Below, piece after piece: positions 7,423 through 15,361 of a DNA stretch of 64,000 nt. Made by a program: the position numbers and the translations under genes. A model generated the notes under the pieces. That model was not told where the DNA came from. It worked only from the letters and a program-made list of their open reading frames with translations, and did no database searches. The stretch is from Sporosarcina sp. FSL K6-1508 (lineage in GTDB: Bacteria; Bacillota; Bacilli; Bacillales_A; Planococcaceae). The DNA lies in NCBI RefSeq assembly GCF_038007465.1, contig NZ_JBBOXF010000001.1, positions 1,863,001 to 1,927,000 on the forward strand, in the 5' to 3' direction. Every line of letters begins with the position of its first letter. Within the stretch, counting starts at the first letter, position 1.

Positions 7423-8622
7423 TTATCGAACATGCTCTATTTCATGAATGTAAAGCCGATAATCCTTCTGATCTTCTCCTTGGTTTCTTATTTTTAGTTT
7501 ACCTTCATATAACGATTCTCCTGTTTTTAAATCTCCTATAAAAATGTTATGTCCGTTATTTGTTAAATTGATGACATGCAATTTTCCATTCATCGCCTTA
7601 ATATAAGGAGACTCCCCATCCTTAGTATCTACTATATCAAATGTCAGTTTTTTGTCCCATTTCTCGTTTTCAATATTATACTGGTTGACTTCTAAACCAT
7701 TCGCTGACTGTGATGTAATAAAGATTGTAGAATTAAAGATAGTAGTCTCACCGCTAATAGATCCAAGTACTTCAGCAGGATCAATTAATTTTTTAGATTG
7801 ATTATTTTCTATATCGTAAACGATGAATTCATTAGCGACTATATTCGTTTGACCATCGCTATGTCCCATTTCATCTTCAGAAGTCTCTATTTTAATTAAA
7901 AGATATTTGTTTCGTTGAATTGAGTAGTAATCATTTATAATTCTTAAATCAGACCAACCATTTTTTATCACCGGAGTAGAAGCAATCGCATTATCGGTCA
8001 GTAATTTTTGCTCATTCATATCAAATGTATAGACTCGTAATTCATCTCCACTATTTATCCGGGAGGCCCGTGTAATGACCTTTAATTCCCCTTCTATTAC
8101 TTGGACTTCCTCAACCTGCATCCAAGAGTAACTTTCCCTTTCTGGTACATCTAGCCGGATAGGCGTAACTTCTTCTGATTTTTTATTCAGTACTTCAATA
8201 TCAAAGGTTAAATCTTTCATAGGGTGTACATGGTTTTTCGCTTTAATACTGGCATATGTTAATAGTTTTTCGTCTTCAAAAAAATTAGTAGACACCATAT
8301 CCTTACCCCGCATGAAATTCTTTTGCTGTTTTACTAAATCTTCCAACATTTGTGGGGTATATATTCTTTCTAATTTTCGTAAAAATGGTGAATTATTTGG
8401 ATTGATTGTTTCTTCACTTGTAATTTCTAAAGGATGATACATGTTACCTACCGCGTAATCCCCGAATAGCTTTATATTTTTCACTTCATCTTCATCGCCA
8501 CTTACTTTTTCAAATTCAATTTTTAAATGCTCATTTGTAGCAAAACTTGATTGTATATAAAAAGTGCCAAGTACAATTAACGTAACCAAACAAATCGAAA
8601 TGATTTTCCAATAGCGTTTCAT
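7423..8622 (-). CDS. membrane-anchored extracytoplasmic protein of a YtrA-type ABC operon
   Basis: This 399-residue protein has an N-terminal signal or anchor helix (MKRYWKIISICLVTLIVLGTFYI) followed by a long hydrophilic, beta-rich extracellular part. No catalytic motif or named family is recognised. The alternating short strands (for example LRVYTFDMNEQKLL, EFIVYDIENNQSKKL, VNQYNIENEKWDKKL) suggest repeated beta units such as a propeller, as in proteins reporting or displaying ligand. It is the last gene of a four-gene operon and begins 15 bases after the permease gene, with AGGAGG-like GGGAGG upstream. It may be the sensing or binding partner of the transporter. This role is inferred from position only. 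Confidence 0.7.
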   Translation of the reverse strand: MKRYWKIISICLVTLIVLGTFYIQSSFATNEHLKIEFEKVSGDEDEVKNIKLFGDYAVGNMYHPLEITSEETINPNNSPFLRKLERIYTPQMLEDLVKQQKNFMRGKDMVSTNFFEDEKLLTYASIKAKNHVHPMKDLTFDIEVLNKKSEEVTPIRLDVPERESYSWMQVEEVQVIEGELKVITRASRINSGDELRVYTFDMNEQKLLTDNAIASTPVIKNGWSDLRIINDYYSIQRNKYLLIKIETSEDEMGHSDGQTNIVANEFIVYDIENNQSKKLIDPAEVLGSISGETTIFNSTIFITSQSANGLEVNQYNIENEKWDKKLTFDIVDTKDGESPYIKAMNGKLHVINLTNNGHNIFIGDLKTGESLYEGKLKIRNQGEDQKDYRLYIHEIEHVR

Positions 8623-8637
8623 TTGTGTGACCTCCCA

Positions 8638-9468
8638 TCAAACTCTTATTTTATTCTTTATCAGAAAATTACCTGTCCATATTGCACAACTTAATACAAG
8701 AATCCCTGCTAGTAGTTCAATGAAAAATAATTCTATCGGGTAAAAGTAATTACCTAAAATAAATTCATTAATAAATATTGGGGCAAAAAAGATTAATAGG
8801 GAAACAACACAATAGAGAAAGCCATAAATAATCCCTTTAATACGAAAAGAACGTTCAAACAGGATAGCTGTAAAAATAATAAACACTGCTGCCATTCCAG
8901 CGCCATAATATAGAACAAATTTGATTAAAGCGTTCGGTAAAAATATCGCCAAATTGCGGAAATTGGTAATTTCGTTAACAGAGAAATCGGTACGAAACTC
9001 ACTTGGAACCATCCACTGTAAAACTTGACTTTCAACTGGTAGCAATAATAGTTGTAATGCGACGAGGCCAAAAACATATAGTGAAATCGTTGTTGCCTTT
9101 GCTAAATACACATTAATGCGCGCTGTAGGTAACATTAACAAACGATAACTAAATGTATTTTTTCCAAGCCAATCTCGATACCAAATAAAAAAGACATAAA
9201 TAATTAAGGTAACACCGCAAACTACAATGGGTCCTAAAAACCAGGCTGACTGAGAAATTGTTACAAAGGAAATTGTTCCATATTGTTCGATAAACTCACT
9301 CTTCAGTATTAATTCTTTGTAAATTAATTCATTTGCACGATTTAAGTATTCTCGTGATTCTACAATAACCCCAATTATTTGCGAAAGAATCGTGATTCCA
9401 ATTAAAATGAGATATAACTTAAAAAAACGATTAAATTCGAAATCGACTAACTTCAAATAACGTTTCAT
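8638..9468 (-). CDS. ABC transporter permease of a YtrA-type operon
   Basis: A 276-residue integral membrane protein with six predicted hydrophobic segments: near residues 17-35 (LYLILIGITILSQIIGV), 76-98, 118-140, 170-200, 205-235 and 245-265. It is the membrane partner of the ATPase encoded upstream, with which it overlaps by four bases (ATGA), so the two are co-translated. Like YtrC/YtrD-type permeases it has no soluble domain. The substrate is unknown. Related operons in B. subtilis respond to cell-wall antibiotics, so an envelope-stress role is a reasonable guess. Confidence 0.8.
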   Translation of the reverse strand: MKRYLKLVDFEFNRFFKLYLILIGITILSQIIGVIVESREYLNRANELIYKELILKSEFIEQYGTISFVTISQSAWFLGPIVVCGVTLIIYVFFIWYRDWLGKNTFSYRLLMLPTARINVYLAKATTISLYVFGLVALQLLLLPVESQVLQWMVPSEFRTDFSVNEITNFRNLAIFLPNALIKFVLYYGAGMAAVFIIFTAILFERSFRIKGIIYGFLYCVVSLLIFFAPIFINEFILGNYFYPIELFFIELLAGILVLSCAIWTGNFLIKNKIRV

Positions 9469-10154
9469 GCTTGATACACCTCTCTCATGACATCGATTAC
9501 CGATTTCCCTTCATTTTCCCTTACTTCTTCTGCATCGAATTCTTTTAAAACGATGCCGTCATCAAGTAAAACAACTTTATCAATTAAATGTTCGATATCA
9601 TTAATTTCATGTGTCGTTATAATGACTCCACGGTCTTCAATTAAATGACTCGTAAATACATCGGCAATTTGTTCACGACTAAATATATCAATCCCTGAAA
9701 AAGGTTCGTCCATTAGGACATAATCGACATCCATTGCTAAACCGAGTATAAGGTTCACTTTTGCGGTATTCCCTTTTGATAGTTCAGAAATGCGATCCGT
9801 TTCGTTTAGTTTGAAAAATTGGAGAAGTTCAGTGGCACGATCCTGATTCCAGCAGTCGTAAAAATCAGCCATAAATACAAAAGCATCCCTTATTTGCATT
9901 TGCGGCAACATCGTTATTGCGTCTGGTATAAAGGTGATTTTTTCATAGCTCCCTTTATGAATTTTTTCACCATCAATGAGAATTTCACCACTATTAATGG
10001 GGGTTAATGCCATAATTGCTTTCATAATTGTTGTTTTCCCGACACCATTAATGCCAATTAAACAAGTGATTTCCCCTTTTTTAGCAGTAAAAGAAACGTC
10101 TTTTAACACTTTCTTCCTACCAAATTTTTTTGTTATATTTTTTATTTCAATCAT
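9465..10154 (-). CDS. ABC transporter ATP-binding protein (YtrB-like)
   Basis: This 229-residue cytoplasmic ATPase powers the permease encoded next to it. Walker A is GINGVGKTT (about residues 33-41). The signature motif is a degenerate LSKGN (about 127-131), as in YtrB/EcsA-type exporters. Walker B is YVLMDEPF (about 143-150), and the switch histidine is in IITTHE. Length and order of motifs are complete. It follows the regulator gene by 14 bases and overlaps the permease start. Confidence 0.92.
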   Translation of the reverse strand: MIEIKNITKKFGRKKVLKDVSFTAKKGEITCLIGINGVGKTTIMKAIMALTPINSGEILIDGEKIHKGSYEKITFIPDAITMLPQMQIRDAFVFMADFYDCWNQDRATELLQFFKLNETDRISELSKGNTAKVNLILGLAMDVDYVLMDEPFSGIDIFSREQIADVFTSHLIEDRGVIITTHEINDIEHLIDKVVLLDDGIVLKEFDAEEVRENEGKSVIDVMREVYQA

Positions 10155-10168
10155 AAAGATCCCCCCAT

Positions 10169-10540
10169 TTAATTCATTTCCCTTTCATACTTGTTCTTCA
10201 CTAAATTCAAGGCCTCATGTACAGGTACATTGATTGAGCGAACTGCATGAACAAACGTATTAACCGCCTCTAAAATCAATTCTTCTCTTACCATTTTTAG
10301 CACCTGCTCATCCTTCGTAATGCGACTCGGCAAATTCCCCTCCGTAAAAATCAACCCTTGTTCCTCCATTTCTTTATACGCCCGCTGCGCCGTATTTGGA
10401 TTAATCTTCAGCTGATTAGCTAGTTCCCTTCTAGATGGAATTTCTTGACCCGGTTCAAAGGTACCTGTTGCAATTTGTTCTTTAAAATGCTGAATCACTT
10501 GCACATAAACAGGATCGCGATTATTAAACTTTACATCCAT
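10169..10540 (-). CDS. GntR-family repressor, YtrA subfamily
   Basis: A 123-residue transcription factor. The winged helix-turn-helix occupies residues 10-75: PVYVQVIQHFKEQIATG, then IPSRRELANQLKINPNTAQR with the recognition helix, then EMEEQGLIFTEG. The C-terminal part is a short helical dimerisation tail instead of a ligand domain, which defines the YtrA subfamily. It is the first gene of the operon, 35 bases downstream of the first of four matching operators, so autorepression is very likely. The inducer is unknown. Confidence 0.92.
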   Translation of the reverse strand: MDVKFNNRDPVYVQVIQHFKEQIATGTFEPGQEIPSRRELANQLKINPNTAQRAYKEMEEQGLIFTEGNLPSRITKDEQVLKMVREELILEAVNTFVHAVRSINVPVHEALNLVKNKYEREMN

Positions 10541-10580
10541 AGACCCAACTCCTAATAAACATAATGTATTTACGCATACT

Positions 10581-10747
10581 CTGTATTAAGCGGGTAATAC
10601 AGTGATAGCAAAAAAATGTACGAAACTCCATTTATTGTGACTGTATTAAGTCCCTAATACAGTCACGATAAAAAAATGCGTTTTGGAAAACAACGATGTG
10701 TATTAAGTCGTTAATACGCAATGTACTTTGTATTATATACTTAATAC
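10581..10747 (-). promoter_or_regulatory. four palindromic operators of consensus GTATTA-N6-TAATAC
   Basis: Four copies of the same inverted repeat precede the GntR gene: 10581-10602 (arms CTGTATTA/TAATACAG), 10637-10666 (12-base perfect arms GTGACTGTATTA/TAATACAGTCAC), 10700-10717 and 10730-10747 (arms GTATTA/TAATAC). Every copy keeps a six-base centre. Centre-to-centre distances are 60, 57 and 30 bases. The distal copy overlaps the -10 region of the promoter. This is a textbook half-site for YtrA-type dimers, but four copies is unusual. Confidence 0.88.
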
Positions 10748-10761
10748 ACTTTTAATGTCAA
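10732..10761 (-). promoter_or_regulatory. sigma-A promoter of the YtrA-type operon
   Basis: On the minus strand TTGACA (complement at 10756-10761) and TATAAT (complement at 10732-10737) are separated by 18 bases. Both boxes match consensus perfectly. The fourth operator covers the -10 box and most of the spacer, so repressor binding would block polymerase directly. Confidence 0.85.
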
Positions 10762-10860
10762 CAACGATATCAGAATTTAGTAACTATATATGTTGAACAA
10801 ATGAATACGGCATAGGCGCTTTATAATGGATAGAATCAGATATCCTGCTAATAACGCTTC

Positions 10861-11430
10861 GGCGCTTTGTGGATGCCTCCCGCGATAAGCCGGAAAGGAG
10901 AGCGCTTTCCGGCTACCACGAAGTCGCGTCTGCGCTGGATGGTCTATTTGAGAAACTGCATTTCGGTATCGGGGAGGAAACCTATAACCCGGCGTGCCAT
11001 AAATCGATCGAATGTGATCAACGAATGTCCCAATACACGAGGATAGAATTAGAAATCCTGCTAATAACGCTTCGGCGCTTTGTGGATGCCTCTCGCGATA
11101 AGCCTGAAAGGAGAGCACTTTCAGTCTTCTCGCTCCGGCTACCACGAAGTCGCGTCTGCGCTGGATGGTCTATGTGAGAAAGCCCATTTCGTTATCGGGG
11201 ATGAGACCTGCAACCTGGCGTGCCATAAATCGATCGACTGTGATCAACGAATGACCCAAGACATTATGAAATGAATTAGTCATCCTGCTAATATCGCTTC
11301 GCCGCTTTGTGGATGCCTCCCGCAATAAGCCGGAAAGGAAAGCACTTTCAGGCTTATCGCTTCGGCTACCATGAAGTCGCGTCTGCGCTGGATGGTCTAT
11401 TTGAGATAGCGCATTTCGTTTTCAGTGATG
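10861..11430 (+). repeat. three tandem units (213 and 227 bp period) in module A
   Basis: The landmark GGCGCTTTGTGGATGCCTC recurs at 10861 and 11074, and as a G-to-C variant (GCCGC...) at 11301. Each unit also holds ATAAGCC(G/T)GAAAGGA, CCGGCTACCACGAAGTCGCG, GCGCTGGATGGTCTAT and, in the first two units, CATAAATCGATCGA-TGTGATCAACG. The third unit diverges at its 3' end. Similar tandem units occur at 24887/25137, 31501/31725/31948 and once in the copy at 55448. Confidence 0.85.
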
Positions 11431-11610
11431 AAATCTGCAACCTGGCGTGCGTCTTTTTTGAATCTAATTATATATGTCGGACTATTAAAATCGGTGTATA
11501 AACTGAGCGAAGGCGCCTTAACAGGGGTCGCCGAAGCCATAAGACTGGCGGCGAAGCTGCTTGGCTTATGGGAAGCCACTGAAAAAGTTCTTTTTTTAGT
11601 AAGAACTAGT

Positions 11611-11878
11611 TGATTGTAGTGGAGAGCGGCGACTCCAGCGGGAACAGAAAACAAAGATAGGAAGAGAAAGTTCACTCTTCCTTAGCTGAAGACCCCGCAG
11701 GAAGAGCCGTTACGAAGAACGGCTTTTGCGAGCAAAAGCGCTAGCGTTGGGAGCACGGGGCAAGAATGCCTTAATTTCTGCAAAGAACACAGAAATACGG
11801 CAAATCGAACCCTTCGTAGTTCGATTGGCTGAAGCCGTGCCCGCGGAAAGCGTCCGCTCGGAACGGAAATCAACGGGA
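11611..11878 (+). repeat. second repeat family nested inside copy 1
   Basis: It runs from TGATTGTAGTGGAGAGCGGC through GACCCCGCAGGAAGAGCCGT, CGAAGAACGGCTTTTGCG and GCTGAAGCCGTGCCCGCGG to GGAACGGAAATCAACGGG. I recognise this as the type of dispersed GC-rich intergenic sequence common in Bacillaceae and Planococcaceae genomes. A diverged reverse copy is at 35268-35405. It is rich in self-complementary blocks and non-coding. Confidence 0.7.
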
Positions 11879-12145
11879 TTGAAGGAAATTGTACTTTTTC
11901 AGTACCCTCGCTTATGGCGAAAGGCATCCCCAAAGCGCCAAGCGTTGTACAATCCACACCCCGAATTACAACTCTCTCATTAATGAGCGCCACAGCAGAC
12001 TCAAGGGGATTCATTGATTCAACATATACAGTATCTACTAGATACTATTTCAGAAAAGGTAGCGGTTATGAAATTGATTCATGTATGTAAAGATTCATGT
12101 TCCGTCCCCTCAAAATATTAAACCCAACCTAACTTCTATAAGATG

Positions 12146-12203
12146 TTGACAATTCTCTAAAATATAACTAGTATGTAATTGATATTGATAATCGTTATCA
12201 ATT
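12146..12203 (+). promoter_or_regulatory. promoter and Fur box of the siderophore uptake operon
   Basis: TTGACA at 12146-12151 and TAGTAT at 12169-12174 are separated by 17 bases. Directly downstream, GATATTGATAATCGTTATC at 12181-12199 matches 17 of 19 bases of the Fur consensus and contains the perfect-spacing core TGATAATCGTTATCA. Iron repression of the downstream genes is expected. Confidence 0.88.
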
Positions 12204-12285
12204 AAAGTGATAGAATCATTTTTAATAGAAAAGATGCGTAAAGCGATTATTGGGACGGTTAGTAAAAGGAAAGGGAGTACTGATA

Positions 12286-13080
12286 ATGTCAGCATTTATT
12301 GTAGACCAAGTTGCGATAGGTTACTCGAACACACTTATCATTGATGATTTAAGTGTGTCTATTCCTGAAAAAAAGATAACGACGATCATTGGTCCGAATG
12401 GATGCGGTAAATCTACTTTACTGAAAGCCATTTCACGGATAATGAAAACGAAAAGTGGGGCTGTCTATCTTGATGGACGTGCAATCCATCAGTTAGAAAC
12501 GAAGGAAGTCGCAAAGAAGATGGCAATTTTACCGCAGTCTGCAAATGCACCAGGCGGTCTGACTGTATTTGAATTGGTTTCTTATGGTCGTTTTCCTCAC
12601 CAGAATGGATTCGGCTCATTAAAAAAGGAAGATTATAAGTATATCTATTGGGCAATCGAGGTAACCGGATTAAATGAATTTAAGGATCGGCCTGTTGAAG
12701 CGTTATCAGGTGGGCAAAGGCAACGCGTATGGATTGCAATGGCACTTGCGCAAGGCACTGAAATTCTAATTCTAGATGAGCCGACTACCTATTTGGATTT
12801 GGCGCATCAATTGGATATTTTACTTCTCTTGCAGCGACTTAATGAGGAGGAAGGCCGAACAATCGTCATGGTGCTCCATGATTTGAATCATGCATCACGC
12901 TTTTCTCATTATATGATTGCCATGAAGGATGGCACGTTAATTAAAGAGGGGACACCGGAAGAAGTGATGACTTGTCCTAATTTACAGCTCGTATTTAATA
13001 TAGAAGCCCGAATTGCAACTTGTCCTTTTAGTGATAATCCAATTTGTCTATCATATCAATTGTGTCAGAAGGATTGTTAG
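12286..13080 (+). CDS. ferric-siderophore ABC transporter ATP-binding protein (FecE/FhuC type)
   Basis: This 264-residue cytoplasmic ATPase energises ferric-siderophore import. Walker A is GPNGCGKST (about residues 36-44). The signature is LSGGQRQRVWIAMALAQG (about 144-161), and Walker B is ILILDEPTTYLD. The H-loop is VMVLHDLNHA. The cysteine-rich tail (TCPFSDNPICLSYQLCQKDC) is usual for siderophore ATPases of Bacilli. The ATG at 12286 follows AAAGGGAG. The longer frame from 12250 has no ribosome-binding site. It is the first gene after the Fur box, with two permeases next. Confidence 0.93.
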   Translation: MSAFIVDQVAIGYSNTLIIDDLSVSIPEKKITTIIGPNGCGKSTLLKAISRIMKTKSGAVYLDGRAIHQLETKEVAKKMAILPQSANAPGGLTVFELVSYGRFPHQNGFGSLKKEDYKYIYWAIEVTGLNEFKDRPVEALSGGQRQRVWIAMALAQGTEILILDEPTTYLDLAHQLDILLLLQRLNEEEGRTIVMVLHDLNHASRFSHYMIAMKDGTLIKEGTPEEVMTCPNLQLVFNIEARIATCPFSDNPICLSYQLCQKDC

Positions 13081-13166
13081 GACCTTTTCATAAGAGTTGC
13101 TTACAGTATTTGTTTTAATCCAAATAAGAATTTTTAAGTACGGTTTTGTTGTCAGGGGGAATAGAT

Positions 13167-14222
13167 ATGTCTACTTCGGTGGAAGTTTCTACTGAGATAG
13201 AAGAGTTGAAAGAAATTAAGAAACATTCACATCCAATTGTGGCAGTCGTTGTGTTATTTGGCGGCATGTTTGCATTGCTTGTTGCTATCGCCCTTTCTAT
13301 ATCGTTTGGCGCTGCAGACATTAAGTTAGCAACTGTTTGGACGGCTGTCTTTAATTTTAATCCGGATGTAACGCAGCATCAAATTATACGGGAAATCCGT
13401 TTGCCGCGTGTACTTGGCGCTGCAATGGTTGGGGCATGTTTTGCTGTAGCCGGTGCACTTATGCAAGGGATGACAAGAAACCCATTAGCGGATTCAGGCC
13501 TTTTGGGACTAAATGCAGGTGCTGCATTTATGCTGGCACTATGTTTCGCTTTTTTCCCCGGTCTCCCATATATGTATTTGATCATGTATTCCTTTTTAGG
13601 TGCTGGCCTAGGTGTTGGAATTGTATATGGTGTCGGTTCGATGTCACGAGGTGGATTGACACCTATGCGTCTTGTTCTTGCCGGAGCCGCAGTAAGTGCA
13701 TTACTAGGAGCGCTTAGCGAAGGAGTAGCCCTTTATTTTCGCATTGGGCAAGACTTAGCTTTTTGGTATGCCGGTGGTGTATCGGGTACGAAATGGGTTC
13801 ATCTCCAAGTCATGTCCCCGTGGATTATTATTGCGATGATTGGCGCACTGATTCTTGCGCGCTCCATTACATTATTAAGTCTTGGAGATGAAGTGGCCAT
13901 TGGACTTGGTCAAAAAACAAAGACAATTAAACTGGTTGGCATGATCATCGTGCTGATTTTAGCTGGAGCGGCAGTTTCTGTTGTAGGGGCTGTTGGTTTT
14001 GTTGGGTTAATTGTTCCTCATCTTACCCGTTTTCTAGTCGGTCATGATTATCGCTGGATTATTCCATGTTCGATCGTGCTTGGCGGCCTTTTAGTTGTAT
14101 TAGCTGATCTCGGGGCCAGAATGATTAATCCTCCGTATGAAACGCCTATTGGTGCATTGATTGCTTTAATTGGGGTTCCGTTCTTCCTGTACCTTGCTCG
14201 AAAAGGAGGAAAAGAACTATGA
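13167..14222 (+). CDS. ferric-siderophore ABC transporter permease (FecCD/BtuC family)
   Basis: A 351-residue polytopic membrane protein, one half of the import channel. The ATG at 13167 is preceded by CAGGGGG. About nine or ten hydrophobic segments are visible. Family landmarks are REIRLPRVLGAAMVGACFAV, then LMQGMTRNPLADSGLLGLNA, and near the end VGAVGFVGLIVPHLTRFLVG, the ATPase-contacting loop. It overlaps the next permease gene by four bases (ATGA), so the two form a heterodimer made in a coupled way. Confidence 0.92.
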   Translation: MSTSVEVSTEIEELKEIKKHSHPIVAVVVLFGGMFALLVAIALSISFGAADIKLATVWTAVFNFNPDVTQHQIIREIRLPRVLGAAMVGACFAVAGALMQGMTRNPLADSGLLGLNAGAAFMLALCFAFFPGLPYMYLIMYSFLGAGLGVGIVYGVGSMSRGGLTPMRLVLAGAAVSALLGALSEGVALYFRIGQDLAFWYAGGVSGTKWVHLQVMSPWIIIAMIGALILARSITLLSLGDEVAIGLGQKTKTIKLVGMIIVLILAGAAVSVVGAVGFVGLIVPHLTRFLVGHDYRWIIPCSIVLGGLLVVLADLGARMINPPYETPIGALIALIGVPFFLYLARKGGKEL

Positions 14223-15256
14223 ATGAAAAGGTTGATCTGACAACGAACCAACATAAAGCAAAGAACCGCAATCTGATGGTCATCGGTGTTCTAGGACTGC
14301 TCATCATTATTGTTTTCATGATCAGTATGAATACGGGCTATATTAAATTGTCACCGCTTGAAGTAATCCGCACCTTGTTTGGATTTGGGACGGATAAGCA
14401 GCACCTAATTTTATTTGAATTTCGATTGCCGCGCATTATTATTGCAGTATTGGTTGGCATGGGACTTGCGGTATCGGGTTGCATATTACAAGGGATATCC
14501 CGCAACGCTTTGGCGGATCCAGGCATATTGGGGATTAATGCAGGCGCAGGACTAGCTGTCATGCTATTTATATCTTTTTTTCCATCGACTACAGCTACAC
14601 CGGTCTTTTTACTACCTGTATTGGCGTTTTTAGGAGCGGGCATAACAGCAGTAATCATTTATTCGCTAGCTTATAAACGACATGAGGGAATTTCACCTAT
14701 GCGGTTGTTGCTGACTGGCGTGGCGATTGCAGCCGGTATTAGTTCGGTCATGGTTGTTTTAACACTGCGCCTAAGTCCAGAGAATTATCAATTTGTGGCT
14801 ACATGGCTAGCAGGAAGTATTTGGGGATCGAATTGGAAATTTGTTCTGTCCTTGTTACCCTGGATCATTCTATTAATTCCATTTGCATTTTCAAAAGCTC
14901 GTGTCTTAAATGTCTTAAATTTAGGTGATTTAACAGCTACCGGCTTAGGGGCTTCAATTGAAAAAGAGCGGCGTGTATTGCTTGCTGCAGCTGTTGGATT
15001 AGCAGGAGCAAGTGTATCAGTCAGTGGCGGGATTGGGTTTGTAGGACTGATTGGTCCCCATTTGGCTCGTCAACTAGTTGGCTCAAGACATCAGTTTTTA
15101 ATACCGGCTGCTGCAATGACCGGGGGGCTGTTGGTTCTGATTGCTGATACAATCGGTCGTTGGCTATTACAGCCGTCAGAAATTCCGGCGGGGATTGTCG
15201 TGGCAGTGATTGGCGCACCGTATTTCCTATATTTGCTTTCGCGCATAAAAGATTAA
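14219..15256 (+). CDS. ferric-siderophore ABC transporter permease (FecCD/BtuC family)
   Basis: The second channel subunit, 345 residues, with the same fold as its neighbour. Landmarks are FEFRLPRIIIAVLVGMGLAV, then CILQGISRNALADPGILGINAG, and GGIGFVGLIGPHLARQLVGS. AAAAGGAGG lies eight bases before the ATG. The two permeases are clearly paralogous but diverged, as in FecC/FecD or FeuB/FeuC. A gap of about 100 bases with a weaker Fur-like sequence follows. Confidence 0.92.
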   Translation: MNEKVDLTTNQHKAKNRNLMVIGVLGLLIIIVFMISMNTGYIKLSPLEVIRTLFGFGTDKQHLILFEFRLPRIIIAVLVGMGLAVSGCILQGISRNALADPGILGINAGAGLAVMLFISFFPSTTATPVFLLPVLAFLGAGITAVIIYSLAYKRHEGISPMRLLLTGVAIAAGISSVMVVLTLRLSPENYQFVATWLAGSIWGSNWKFVLSLLPWIILLIPFAFSKARVLNVLNLGDLTATGLGASIEKERRVLLAAAVGLAGASVSVSGGIGFVGLIGPHLARQLVGSRHQFLIPAAAMTGGLLVLIADTIGRWLLQPSEIPAGIVVAVIGAPYFLYLLSRIKD

Positions 15257-15313
15257 CTTTTTTCAATATCAAATTCAAAATCAGTTATAGAAATTTACAT
15301 AAAACTCTTGTCA

Positions 15314-15332
15314 CATAATGATTGAGAATAAC
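15314..15332 (+). promoter_or_regulatory. weak Fur-like box before the binding-protein genes
   Basis: CATAATGATTGAGAATAAC matches about 12 of 19 bases of the Fur consensus, mostly in its left half, and follows a TTGTCA that could be a -35 box. It may give the lipoprotein genes their own iron-controlled promoter. Confidence 0.4.
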
Positions 15333-15361
15333 TAAAATACAAATACCGGGAGAATTTAATA

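Larger units (their letters stand above)
10785..12030 (+). repeat. composite interspersed repeat, copy 1 (modules A-B-C)
   Basis: A 1.25-kb non-coding element bounded by TATATATGTTGAACAA on the left and GATTCAACATATACA on the right. Module A (to about 11465) holds three tandem units. An internal left end at about 11468 (TATATATGTCGGACTATT) starts module B, with GTGTATAAACTGAGCG and GAAGCCATAAGACTGG. Module C closes the element, with CAATCCACACCCCGAATTAC and CAGCAGACTCAAGGGGATTC. A different repeat (11611-11878) has inserted between B and C. Short open frames in all six frames are by-products of the repeat units. Confidence 0.85.

Noticed and set aside
10861..11430. Possible CRISPR array
   Set aside because: Units are more than 200 bases, lie end to end without unique spacers, and no cas genes are present.
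10777..11501. Several overlapping ORFs of 64-122 codons on both strands in the composite repeat
   Set aside because: They appear in every copy in different frames, repeat the same basic, Arg/Ser-rich phrases, lack ribosome-binding sites, and follow the tandem DNA units.
11726..12014. ORFs of 85-110 codons around 11.7-12.0 kb
   Set aside because: They lie in the nested GC-rich repeat and module C, on both strands, with no homology-like features.
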